Source of the DNA: Bernardetia sp042180575
Lineage (GTDB): Bacteria > Bacteroidota > Bacteroidia > Cytophagales > Bernardetiaceae
Length of the DNA: 64,000 nucleotides
Assembly: GCF_042180575.1 (NCBI RefSeq)
Contig: NZ_CP170094.1
Coordinates: 868,001-932,000, forward strand
Direction of reading: 5' to 3'
In this document: one piece after another, positions 8,256 to 15,836 of the stretch
How the letters are laid out: each line of letters opens with the position of its first letter
How positions within the stretch are numbered: position 1 is the stretch's first letter
Made by a program: the position numbers and the translations under genes
Notes under the pieces: model-generated
Seen by the model: the letters and a program-made list of their open reading frames with translations, nothing else
What the model was told of the DNA's origin: nothing
Database searches by the model: none

Positions 8256-9185
8256 TTAAGTATCTTGAAGTACCAATATAGAATTTTTGAAATTTTTATT
8301 TTTTAAATCTTCTTTAGTAATCCCAAAATAACCAATAGATATTCCAATTTTATTAAATCCAGTTATATCATTTTCTAAGGAAAATTGTAAAAGAGTAACA
8401 AATTTAGGTCGTATGTTATCAATTTTCTTTTTGTCTTGTTCAGATAAATCCCAAGAGGTTAAATTTAGATAAGAAAATGCCCAATCTCCTGTTACATCAC
8501 TTTGTATAGGCATTGTGTAACCAAGTATTTGTTCTCCTTCATTATTCCCATGCATCTCATTGAATGTATAAAAATTCTCTCTATCTTTTTCATTTATTGA
8601 TTCAGCTTCTAAGGTTTCATAAGATGGAAAAGTATAGATATTTGAAAAGTTTAGAGCTACTTCGTTAAAATGATATAAGGAAATTAAATCACTTGGAAAA
8701 TCAGTTTTTTCAAGATTTTCGTTTTCAGAGTACAATACAGAATATTCTTGTTTATCAAAGATAAAATTATACTCTGCTCCAAATTGATTTTCTGGTTCTT
8801 TGAAATGAATAAAGAAATATAAAATTCCTGTTTTTGGAAGTTCATTATTCAAATCATATTCTTTAAGTTCTGAAAGATTGATTTGAGCTAAAAATATCAT
8901 TGGTTTTCCTTCAAACCTAGCCCATTCTATATCTTTTGGCAAATCTGGTGTACCTCCAAATTTAGATTTTCCTAAACCTATACTTTTACTTTTCTCAAAA
9001 CTAATATTGATAGCAGGTTTTAGAAATGATTTTATATAATCTATATCTGTAGAATCCCATTCTAACTCTGTTAATTCTTTTTCATAATAGCTTTTTAGTT
9101 CGTCTGTTTTCATAGATGAGTTTGTTGTTTTTGGAGTACAAGATATTCCTAAAAATAGGATAAAGAATATTAGTAATTTTTTCAT
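8256..9185 (-). CDS. YwqG-like (DUF1963) lipoprotein lying between mcrB and mcrC
   Basis: A 309-residue protein with a lipoprotein signal (MKKLLIFFILFLGISC, cysteine at 16). The mature part resembles the YwqG/DUF1963 family: SKFGGTPDLPKDIEWAR, FLAQINLSEL and GILYFFIH are recognisable family segments. YwqG proteins have no established biochemical role. The gene is 33 bases after mcrB and 6 before mcrC, so it breaks the usual mcrB-mcrC adjacency without breaking the operon. Anchoring such a protein in the envelope next to a cytoplasmic restriction enzyme is odd. It may be a passenger or an accessory. Confidence 0.75.
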   Translation of the reverse strand: MKKLLIFFILFLGISCTPKTTNSSMKTDELKSYYEKELTELEWDSTDIDYIKSFLKPAINISFEKSKSIGLGKSKFGGTPDLPKDIEWARFEGKPMIFLAQINLSELKEYDLNNELPKTGILYFFIHFKEPENQFGAEYNFIFDKQEYSVLYSENENLEKTDFPSDLISLYHFNEVALNFSNIYTFPSYETLEAESINEKDRENFYTFNEMHGNNEGEQILGYTMPIQSDVTGDWAFSYLNLTSWDLSEQDKKKIDNIRPKFVTLLQFSLENDITGFNKIGISIGYFGITKEDLKNKNFKNSILVLQDT

Positions 9186-9218
9186 TTTGAGAGTCTTTAT
9201 AAAAAAATAATTTAAAGG

Positions 9219-11138
9219 CTATGCAGTAACTAAAATTTTCATCATCTCATTTACTTTTTCATTATTATCAAACCAAATTTCTTCTAAAAGTGGTTGTATT
9301 TCAAAATCAAGAACTTGATTGAACCAAATATTTTCTTCTTGCTTTTCCTTTTCATAATCACAAAAATAACTGTGTCCAATCTGAAAACCTTCGCCTAGAT
9401 TTATATCTGATGCTATTTCTTGATTTACTTTCTGAATAGAAGTTGAAATATGATTGATGAGTGATTCTGAAATTCCTTTTTGAGCTAAAAATTCTTTAAA
9501 ATTCTCTCCAAAGTCAGGTTTCAAACTCACAAAAGCAAAACGCCTACGCAACGCATAATCCACCATCGCCAACGAACGGTCAGCCGTATTCATCGTGCCA
9601 ATAAGATACAGATTATTCGGAACATAAAAACGGTCTTCTTCTTCTTCGGAATAAGTGAGTTTTAAAGCAAATTTTTCTTCTCGTTTGTCAGCCTCAATGA
9701 GCATCATTAGTTCGCCAAAAATTTTACTCAAATTTCCTCTGTTTATTTCATCGATAATAAAGAAAAAATGACGTTCTGGATGTGCTAATGCCTTTTTACA
9801 AAAATCATAAAAAACACCATTTTGCACCTCAAAACCTCCTGTTTTTGTTGGTCGCAATCCTTGAATAAAATCCTCATAAGAATACGATTGATGAAATTGT
9901 ACCATTTCAATATTTAGGTTATTAGTTTCTCCCATAATCTGATAGGCAAGTTTGCGAGCAATAAATGTTTTTCCTACTCCTGCTGCACCTTGCAGAATAA
10001 TATTTTTCTTTCTTTTCAGAATTTCTACCGTTTGAAGAAATTGTTTTTCACTGATAAATGGTTTGTCTTTGTCTTGTGGGAAATTGTATTTTTTGATATT
10101 TTCCTTTTTAGTTAGCTGCCTTTCTGTTTCCTCTTTCTCTTCTATAATCGCTCTAATAATTTTGTAATCTTGCTTACTTACTTCAAACAAACTTCCTTGA
10201 TTATTACGCAAAACAGGGCAATCTTTCAAGTCTTCATTATTTTTCAACTCTCTCCAACTTATCGGAACTTCTAATTTTTCGATAAGTTTGAATTCAATTA
10301 TTTTATCACTCTCTATTTCGTGCAAAGGCTTCGTAATCTCATAAATTGCTTTTATCTGCTTTGTAGGCGTACTTTCATATCCTAAAACGATGTCTTTCTT
10401 TTTTACATTTTCAAAGTTTCTATATGTATTTCGTTTGTGTCCTTTGTCTGTAAGTGCTGTGTAGGTTTGAGTATCTCCTACTTTGCTCTCACTAATACTC
10501 CAAATTTTCGGATTTGCATTAAGCCACCAATAATTTTCGTTTTCTATCTCTTGTTTTTGATTTTCATATTCGTTTTTTTCATTTAATTCTTGTTCTACAT
10601 CTGTATCAACTGGTAAATCGTATTTTCTAAATATCTTTTCTAGTTTTGGATATTTCAACACATATTGTTCAAAAATGAATTCATAATTTCTAGCACTTAC
10701 AAATCTATCATTAGAAAATAAAAATCGTTTCTTTCCATCTATTCCTTGTTTAAAATGTTGGAATTGTTTGGCTGTAATCCATTTGACTTCTCTTGCTTTA
10801 TAGATAGATTCATTTTTTAGAAGTCCAATGTTATAATCATCAATAACCTCACTTGTCAAAATTCCTATTCCTAAACAATGATTAAAACCTTTTGCAGCAA
10901 AAATCACATCTCCTATTTTAGCCTGTTGAAATAAAAGAAATCTAGTATTGTATTTAGGGGAGGCAGTATGATGATGAAAAATATTTTCCTTATCAGCAGT
11001 TGCTTCATATTTGTAATCATATTTCATTTCTATAAGACCATTCTCAAGATAATATTGCCAATCTCTATCCAAAGACTCAATATCAATCTTGTAATAACTA
11101 CGAATATCTTTAGTAATTTCTTCTTTTGACTCTTCCAT
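9219..11138 (-). CDS. mcrB: McrB-like GTPase with two N-terminal modified-base reader-like domains
   Basis: A 639-residue AAA+ protein. The C-terminal half has Walker A GAAGVGKT (384-391), Walker B FFFIIDEINRGN (458-469) and the McrB-specific MNTADRS motif (516-522), followed by a LRRRFAF sensor. The N-terminal half contains two PUA/EVE-like regions: about 55-155 (GDVIFAAKG, then GIGILTSEVI) and about 202-335 (YWWLNANPKIW, then DIVLGYESTP), the second being a good EVE-type match. Such folds read modified bases. The protein would assemble as a GTP-dependent ring with McrC. It is the first gene of a five-gene run and is divergent from the kinase at 11232. Confidence 0.87.
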   Translation of the reverse strand: MEESKEEITKDIRSYYKIDIESLDRDWQYYLENGLIEMKYDYKYEATADKENIFHHHTASPKYNTRFLLFQQAKIGDVIFAAKGFNHCLGIGILTSEVIDDYNIGLLKNESIYKAREVKWITAKQFQHFKQGIDGKKRFLFSNDRFVSARNYEFIFEQYVLKYPKLEKIFRKYDLPVDTDVEQELNEKNEYENQKQEIENENYWWLNANPKIWSISESKVGDTQTYTALTDKGHKRNTYRNFENVKKKDIVLGYESTPTKQIKAIYEITKPLHEIESDKIIEFKLIEKLEVPISWRELKNNEDLKDCPVLRNNQGSLFEVSKQDYKIIRAIIEEKEETERQLTKKENIKKYNFPQDKDKPFISEKQFLQTVEILKRKKNIILQGAAGVGKTFIARKLAYQIMGETNNLNIEMVQFHQSYSYEDFIQGLRPTKTGGFEVQNGVFYDFCKKALAHPERHFFFIIDEINRGNLSKIFGELMMLIEADKREEKFALKLTYSEEEEDRFYVPNNLYLIGTMNTADRSLAMVDYALRRRFAFVSLKPDFGENFKEFLAQKGISESLINHISTSIQKVNQEIASDINLGEGFQIGHSYFCDYEKEKQEENIWFNQVLDFEIQPLLEEIWFDNNEKVNEMMKILVTA

Positions 11139-11154
11139 AAATATAGCTTGTAGC

Positions 11155-11170
11155 GCATTCTTTAGAATGC
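11155..11170. promoter_or_regulatory. 16-bp palindrome upstream of mcrB
   Basis: GCATTCT-TT-AGAATGC has perfect 7-bp arms and lies 17-32 bases upstream of the mcrB start codon, in the short gap shared with the divergent kinase gene. Its position suits an operator controlling the restriction run, but no regulator gene is adjacent. Confidence 0.45.
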
Positions 11171-11181
11171 AATTTTTTATC

Positions 11182-11189
11182 TAAATTTG
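11182..11189 (+). promoter_or_regulatory. Candidate -7 box for the kinase gene (TAAATTTG)
   Basis: TAAATTTG fits the Bacteroidota TAnnTTTG consensus, about 43 bases before the ATG at 11232. The -33 region is not clear. The overlap with the divergent mcrB upstream region means both promoters share about 90 bases. Confidence 0.35.
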
Positions 11190-11231
11190 ATGCTATAAAC
11201 TTACAAAAAATAGTAAAACGAAACTCAAAAA

Positions 11232-12134
11232 ATGATTCTTTACGCAGATAGTGGCTCAACCAAAACAGACTGGGCATTAAAAACCGAAGATGGAAAAATC
11301 TTGACTTGGAAAAGTGGAGGCTGGAATCCTTACTTTCTTTCTACACAACAAATGATAGAAGAGGGCAAAGATTTTATCAATACATCTTATCTTGAACATC
11401 AAAATGAATCTCATCAAGATTCTGAGGATTATTTGGAAGAACATTTATATAAAGTAACTCAAATTCAGTTTTATGGTGCTGGCTGTTCGACAGATGAAAA
11501 TAGACAAATTGTTTATGCTGCTCTCAAAACGCTTTTTCCACAAGCTCAAAAAATAGAAGTTGCTCACGACCTTTTGGGTGCTGCCCGTTCGGCTTATAAT
11601 GATTCCGAAAATCAAAAAGGAATTATTCTTATTTTGGGAACAGGCTCAAATGCGTGTCTTTATAATAGTAAAAAAATAACTCAAGAACTCACAAATTTAG
11701 GCTTTTGGTTGGGAGATGAAGGAAGTGGTGGTTTTTTAGGAAAAAAATTAGTAACTGACTTTTTGTATAATCGTTTGCCTAAAGAAATTCATTATTTATT
11801 TCATCAAAAATATAAACTAGACAGAGAAATTGTTTTGAAAAAGGCTTATCAAGAAACAAAACCAAATGAATTTTTTGCTTCCTTTGTTCCATTTTTACAT
11901 AAATATAAAAGTGAAGCATCTATAAAAAAACTAATTGAAACTGCTTTTGATGAATTTTTGGATAGGATAGAAGAAGAATTTAAAGATTTGAATCTTAGTT
12001 TTTATGCTGTGGGTTCGGTAGCTTATTTTTTTGAAGAGATTTTGAAAGAACGAATTTCAAAAAGAAAAGGTAATTTAGTACGAATTGTTAAAAGTCCGAT
12101 TGAAGGTTTGATAAATACTAATAACTCTCATTAA
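11232..12134 (+). CDS. BadF/BcrA-type ATPase, N-acetylglucosamine kinase-like
   Basis: A 300-residue protein of the actin/hexokinase-fold BadF/BadG/BcrA group. It begins MILYADSGSTKTDWAL, a phosphate-1 loop with Asp6, and carries the adenosine-site motif ILGTGSNACLYN (about 134-145) and a WLGDEGSGGFLG segment. In Bacteroidota these single-domain proteins are usually assigned as N-acetylglucosamine kinases that phosphorylate recycled amino sugars. The substrate cannot be proven from sequence. A strong hairpin terminator follows the gene. Confidence 0.82.
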   Translation: MILYADSGSTKTDWALKTEDGKILTWKSGGWNPYFLSTQQMIEEGKDFINTSYLEHQNESHQDSEDYLEEHLYKVTQIQFYGAGCSTDENRQIVYAALKTLFPQAQKIEVAHDLLGAARSAYNDSENQKGIILILGTGSNACLYNSKKITQELTNLGFWLGDEGSGGFLGKKLVTDFLYNRLPKEIHYLFHQKYKLDREIVLKKAYQETKPNEFFASFVPFLHKYKSEASIKKLIETAFDEFLDRIEEEFKDLNLSFYAVGSVAYFFEEILKERISKRKGNLVRIVKSPIEGLINTNNSH

Positions 12135-12165
12135 TTACGTTAGAAGCCAACCAAACAGGATAATT

Positions 12166-12213
12166 AAAAACCACCTTTTAAAGCTATTTTTTTGAGTTTT
12201 GAAGGTGGTTTTT
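12166..12213. terminator. Bidirectional rho-independent terminator
   Basis: Arms AAAAACCACCTT and AAGGTGGTTTTT form a 12-bp perfect stem with a T run on one side and an A run on the other. It sits between convergent genes and can serve both. Confidence 0.85.
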
Positions 12214-12232
12214 CTTTTTCAAAATATTTGTT

Positions 12233-13072
12233 TTAGGACTTTTTACGCAGATTAATCATTCCTCCAAAAACAATATTAAGTTGTGAGAAAAAGAAAGTTT
12301 GATAGGCTTTATCTGATTTTGAATACGTCGTTTCTATATCAGGTAAATTGATATAACCTCCTTTAAATTCAGATTGAATAAAGAATTTATTAAAAAATGC
12401 AACTCTTGCTCCCACTACACCACCAATTCCATATCCTGCTACATGAAAATCATCATGTCTTTGTTGTCCTAACAAAGTCGTATTTGTTCTTGGATATAAA
12501 AAACCAACTCCTACTCCTTCATTTAGACTAATTTTGACCTTATTAAAATCAAAAAGCAAATTTGAATGTCTGACCTCAACATTTACATAATTCAGACCAT
12601 CTGTATGTTCGAATTTTAAAAAATCATCTGTTAGTTGTATGTCATTATGAAAATAATCAGCATTATAATTTGAAGGTGTATCGTGAATATAACCATTAAT
12701 ATCTACAATTTGATTTTGTTGTACGACATATTTCATGTGGTCTATTCCAAAGGAAATGTCCCAGTTTTCTGTCAAATAATAACCTACTCTAAGGTTATAT
12801 TGAGGAATTGTAATTTTGTTTAGCTTGAAATAAGGGTCGATTGCAAACTTAGATTGTCTGTCTTTTGCAACTACATCTTTTAATGTAAAGTTATAATTGC
12901 TTCCCTTAAAATGAATATCTGAATTGGTAAACCAGCCTCTATTATATCCCCAATAAAAATACATTCTACCTTTAGAAAAATTAGGAATAGATGTGTTGAT
13001 AGGCGAAGTAGTTTGAGCAAAGCCAAAATAAGGCATAAGCACGAAAAAAATAACTATAAATATAGCTCTCAT
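12233..13072 (-). CDS. Outer-membrane beta-barrel-like protein
   Basis: A 279-residue protein with a cleavable signal peptide (MRAIFIVIFFVLMPYFGFAQ). The mature chain is made of alternating aromatic beta-strands such as GRMYFYWGYNRGWF, YNLRVGYYLTENWDISFGID and FFNKFFIQSEFKGGYI, as in small outer-membrane barrels. The last strand before the tail, FFFSQLNIVFGGMINLRKK, resembles a barrel-closing strand, though the protein ends in serine rather than phenylalanine. No ligand or pathway can be inferred. It stands alone between two terminators. Confidence 0.7.
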   Translation of the reverse strand: MRAIFIVIFFVLMPYFGFAQTTSPINTSIPNFSKGRMYFYWGYNRGWFTNSDIHFKGSNYNFTLKDVVAKDRQSKFAIDPYFKLNKITIPQYNLRVGYYLTENWDISFGIDHMKYVVQQNQIVDINGYIHDTPSNYNADYFHNDIQLTDDFLKFEHTDGLNYVNVEVRHSNLLFDFNKVKISLNEGVGVGFLYPRTNTTLLGQQRHDDFHVAGYGIGGVVGARVAFFNKFFIQSEFKGGYINLPDIETTYSKSDKAYQTFFFSQLNIVFGGMINLRKKS

Positions 13073-13292
13073 TTTTTGTTGTAAGTAAGTAGTTGAGTAA
13101 GATTTGTGAATATAATCTAGCTTATTTTATAAAAAATGAGCAACCTAAATTATAAGTCTGCAAAGGTAACTATACTTTTTTTAACGCTGAATCAATAAAT
13201 CCACTAGAAAAGTTTTATTATGATTTTTTTCAAAATAAGTAACTGAGCAAAATAAAACATATCTAAAAAAAGAATTAGAAAATGGAAACTTA

Positions 13293-13330
13293 AACTGTCA
13301 AGAAACCTTTGAAGTGTCAGATAGATTACA
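13293..13330. repeat. Degenerate copy of the TCAGACACTT palindromic repeat family
   Basis: AACTGTCA, then ACCTTTGAAGTGTCAGATAG, resembles part of the larger copies at 37785-37879 and 50025-50125. It lies in the 396-base gap 13073-13468, which otherwise holds AT-rich DNA and the terminator of the downstream minus-strand gene. Confidence 0.45.
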
Positions 13331-13366
13331 ATAACCTATAAATAATTTTAGCGGTTACTTAAATTT

Positions 13367-13405
13367 AAAAAAGCCTATTCAAATCAAGTTTGAATAGGCT
13401 TTTTA
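13367..13405 (-). terminator. Rho-independent terminator of the coiled-coil protein gene
   Basis: Arms AAAAAAGCCTATTCAAA and TTTGAATAGGCTTTTTT are separated by TCAAG, giving a 17-bp perfect stem. It lies downstream of the minus-strand gene that stops at 13469. Confidence 0.88.
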
Positions 13406-13468
13406 CATTCTTTACAAAAGCAATTTTACTAATAGTTAATCATATAACTAATCACTTAATCACTAATT

Positions 13469-14815
13469 TTATAATGCTGGATAATAACTATCTAATGTAT
13501 TTACAATATCTTTCAAACGAGGAAGGTTTACAGCACGACGAATTCCTGTAACAGCTTCACCTTTTTTATTCTTCAAGATTTCAATTTGAGTATTTACTTT
13601 TGCAGGTTCGCTACTCAAATTTTGTGCGACTGCTCCTTGCAAAATAACAATCGTATTACGGCTATTTTCATCTATCATCGAAATATATTGACCATAGAGA
13701 TAATCAAATTCTTTATACAGATAAATTACATCTTCAATCTTTTTGTTGGCTTCCATAATATGAGGATATTTTGCCATCAACTTTGAATAATCAACCTTGC
13801 CACCTTTTGCAAACTCATTCTCTAATTTATCAAAATAAGCAGTAACAGAAGATTTATTATAGGTTCTAAAGACAGTTAATAAATATTCTCCATTGGTAGC
13901 ATTTCCTTCTGGCTCTTTGAGCTTGACATCAAACTTCAACCCTTTTGCTTGAAGATTCACATATTCAGTCAGTTTATCGTGCAAATTGGTAGTCTGAACT
14001 TGATAATTATCGATATTATTAGCAAAACGAGCATTTACCAAATTTAGCTTTGCATAATACGCTGTATATTTTTCTAACTCATTTTTGAATTCTTGGACAT
14101 CTTTTTCATCAATATCCTTTCTTTGTGCAGCAATTCCAGATACAAAACCCAAAACAGAAGTTGCAATATTTATAACAGGTGTAGCAGAAGCAATATTACT
14201 CACAACAGGATCTTGCAAAAGCATATTAGCAATATTGAGAATTTTTGAACCTCCTTTATCTTTTTTACTAACTAACTTTTTTTCCATAAGCTGCATTACT
14301 TTGTCATTATAAGAAAAACCAAGTGTTTCATCAGCAGGGTTATTCAAACTATTGAGCATGGTTCGGTAGCTTTCTACTTGATTGATAGCATAAAGTGTAT
14401 TCAAACGGTCGTTTAAAACTTCAAAGAATTCAGCCGAATGAATCAAATTTGTCTTGACCATTTTATAACGAGCCTCATCTGTAAGCTCTACACGACGAGA
14501 AACTCCTTTTACAATCGCATCATTTTTTTCAACAGTTTCTTTATAAAGACCTAAATCAGAAGAAAGTGTATTGATTTGAGAAGAACGATTTCTTAAAGAA
14601 TCAGTAAGAGCCAAAACTTTCAAACTATCTCTTTGGCGTTGGTCTGCAAGAGTTTGATAACGACGTACAAAATCTTTGTTTTGTTGTTGAAGTTGGCGTT
14701 GCTCCGAACGAAGCTCATCAATAGCTTTCAAAATAAGTGCAACACTATCTTGTGCTGATACCGAATAAACAGCACCAAATACAAAAAATAAAAGTAAGAA
14801 TAAGAATTTTTTCAT
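13469..14815 (-). CDS. Exported coiled-coil protein of unknown function
   Basis: A 448-residue protein with a signal peptide (MKKFLFLLLFFVFGAVYSVSAQ). Residues about 25-105 are a glutamine/arginine-rich coiled coil (LRSEQRQLQQQNKDFVRRY). A hydrophobic glycine-rich stretch at about 195-232 (SNIASATPVINIATSVLGFV) could insert in a membrane. Further helical segments follow. No known domain was recognised. It is preceded by its own short leader region and followed by a strong terminator, so it is probably monocistronic. A periplasmic or surface structural role is a guess. Confidence 0.65.
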   Translation of the reverse strand: MKKFLFLLLFFVFGAVYSVSAQDSVALILKAIDELRSEQRQLQQQNKDFVRRYQTLADQRQRDSLKVLALTDSLRNRSSQINTLSSDLGLYKETVEKNDAIVKGVSRRVELTDEARYKMVKTNLIHSAEFFEVLNDRLNTLYAINQVESYRTMLNSLNNPADETLGFSYNDKVMQLMEKKLVSKKDKGGSKILNIANMLLQDPVVSNIASATPVINIATSVLGFVSGIAAQRKDIDEKDVQEFKNELEKYTAYYAKLNLVNARFANNIDNYQVQTTNLHDKLTEYVNLQAKGLKFDVKLKEPEGNATNGEYLLTVFRTYNKSSVTAYFDKLENEFAKGGKVDYSKLMAKYPHIMEANKKIEDVIYLYKEFDYLYGQYISMIDENSRNTIVILQGAVAQNLSSEPAKVNTQIEILKNKKGEAVTGIRRAVNLPRLKDIVNTLDSYYPAL

Positions 14816-14934
14816 AATATAAATTTATGTAATACACTTTTTGGAATGTAGTAATGATTTTTGAATTTTAACTAAAAGATACAAATAAATTGATTACTCA
14901 AAACAAATAAGAATCTTTTTACTGAAAAAAATCA

Positions 14935-14970
14935 GAAAAAAAGTCTTCCTCTATAAAAGAATGGAAGACT
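14935..14970 (-). terminator. Rho-independent terminator below the small lipoprotein cluster
   Basis: Arms AGTCTTCC (14942-14949) and GGAAGACT (14963-14970), with a run of A on the lower side that reads as a T run on the minus strand, downstream of the lipoprotein stop at 15013. Confidence 0.72.
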
Positions 14971-15012
14971 AAAACTTTTTTTAAATGATAAAGACAAGTT
15001 GATACAACTAAA

Positions 15013-15174
15013 TTAACAATCTTTTACAGGACAAGGAATTGGACGACCTCTTTTGAGTTTTTTCTTTTTCATGGTATGTCCTTTATGTGAATTGCAAGAA
15101 GTAATCGTAATCATAAAGGCAGGCAAAACCATAAAATAAAGAAAATAGATAGATTTTATTTTTATATTTTTCAT
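15013..15174 (-). CDS. Small basic lipoprotein (53 aa), third of cluster
   Basis: A 53-residue frame from an ATG to TAA. It starts MKNIKIKSIYFLYFMVLPAF and continues to a lipobox-like ITSCNS, then a very basic tail (MKKKKLKRGRPIPC) ending with two cysteines. The lipidated cysteine would be about residue 29, leaving a mature peptide of only about 25 residues. It shares architecture with the two upstream small lipoprotein genes and is followed by a hairpin terminator. Confidence 0.55.
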   Translation of the reverse strand: MKNIKIKSIYFLYFMVLPAFMITITSCNSHKGHTMKKKKLKRGRPIPCPVKDC

Positions 15175-15216
15175 TATTGCTTGTACTTTTTTATATTTTC
15201 TTTTAGAATCTAATTC

Positions 15217-15375
15217 TTATCTCTTTTTCTTAGAAGCTTTGTAACTTTTGTATTTTGGAGTCCATGCTTGTTTTGGAGCATGCACACAACTACTCATAAT
15301 GGCAGTAGAAAAAATAGTCAATAAACAGATAGCTATTCTTTTTTTTGAAAAGATAGTTTTTTTAATAGAATTCAT
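15217..15375 (-). CDS. Small basic lipoprotein (52 aa), second of cluster
   Basis: A 52-residue frame: a basic N-region, a hydrophobic core (RIAICLLTIFSTAIMSSC) with the lipobox cysteine at residue 30, then VHAPKQAWTPKYKSY and a lysine tail. The motif P-K/Q-QAWTP immediately after the cysteine also occurs in the neighbouring 64-residue protein at 15413-15607, so the two are paralogues. The mature peptide is about 23 residues. It is too short for most gene finders but convincing because of the shared motif. Confidence 0.65.
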   Translation of the reverse strand: MNSIKKTIFSKKRIAICLLTIFSTAIMSSCVHAPKQAWTPKYKSYKASKKKR

Positions 15376-15412
15376 TTTTTATTAATTTTAGTGATAATAA
15401 TTTGCAGTTATT

Positions 15413-15607
15413 TTACCAAGCTCTTACTGTTTTCAAACGTTGTTCGTGTTTTGGTGAACGAGGTTTTTTATCTCTCATATTTTTACGTTTTGTTGGTGTC
15501 CAAGCCTGTTGAGGAGAATGAAGACAACTTTGTAATGTGAAAGAAAGGGTAAAAGCAAAAAGTAAAAATAACGCTTTAGAAGTAATTTTTGAGAATATAT
15601 TTTTCAT
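15413..15607 (-). CDS. Small basic lipoprotein (64 aa), first of cluster
   Basis: A 64-residue protein with a lipoprotein signal ending FTLQSC (cysteine about 28), followed by LHSPQQAWTPTKRKN and an arginine/lysine-rich tail. It shares the SPQQAWTP / APKQAWTP motif with the next gene downstream. The strongly basic mature part might bind nucleic acid, lipopolysaccharide or peptidoglycan, but no function is known. The three genes lie head to tail within about 600 bases. Confidence 0.68.
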   Translation of the reverse strand: MKNIFSKITSKALFLLFAFTLSFTLQSCLHSPQQAWTPTKRKNMRDKKPRSPKHEQRLKTVRAW

Positions 15608-15726
15608 ATTAAATTCTATTTTAAGGGCTTTAATTTTTGAGTCTGAGGATTAGAAATAAATAAACAAAAGTAGTTTTACTTAATGATGCAAAATAAGATG
15701 CAAAAAATAATTTTGATAGAATAAGT

Positions 15727-15734
15727 TATCTTTG
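15727..15734 (+). promoter_or_regulatory. Candidate -7 box for adenine deaminase (TATCTTTG)
   Basis: TATCTTTG matches TAnnTTTG and lies about 100 bases before the preferred start at 15837. It overlaps the 5' end of the longest possible reading frame, which argues against a start at 15732. No convincing -33 element was seen at the usual spacing. Confidence 0.38.
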
Positions 15735-15836
15735 AACTTTTTAGGGCTTATACAATACTTATACAATCGTAAAATTACACAAAGTTTCTATAAAAACAGT
15801 TTCTTATTCATTTCACTTATTTCAATAAATACGTTT

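Noticed and set aside
15732..15836. A longer N-terminus for adenine deaminase
   Set aside because: The extra 35 residues are hydrophobic and non-conserved and overlap a promoter-like TATCTTTG. The family start fits at 15837.
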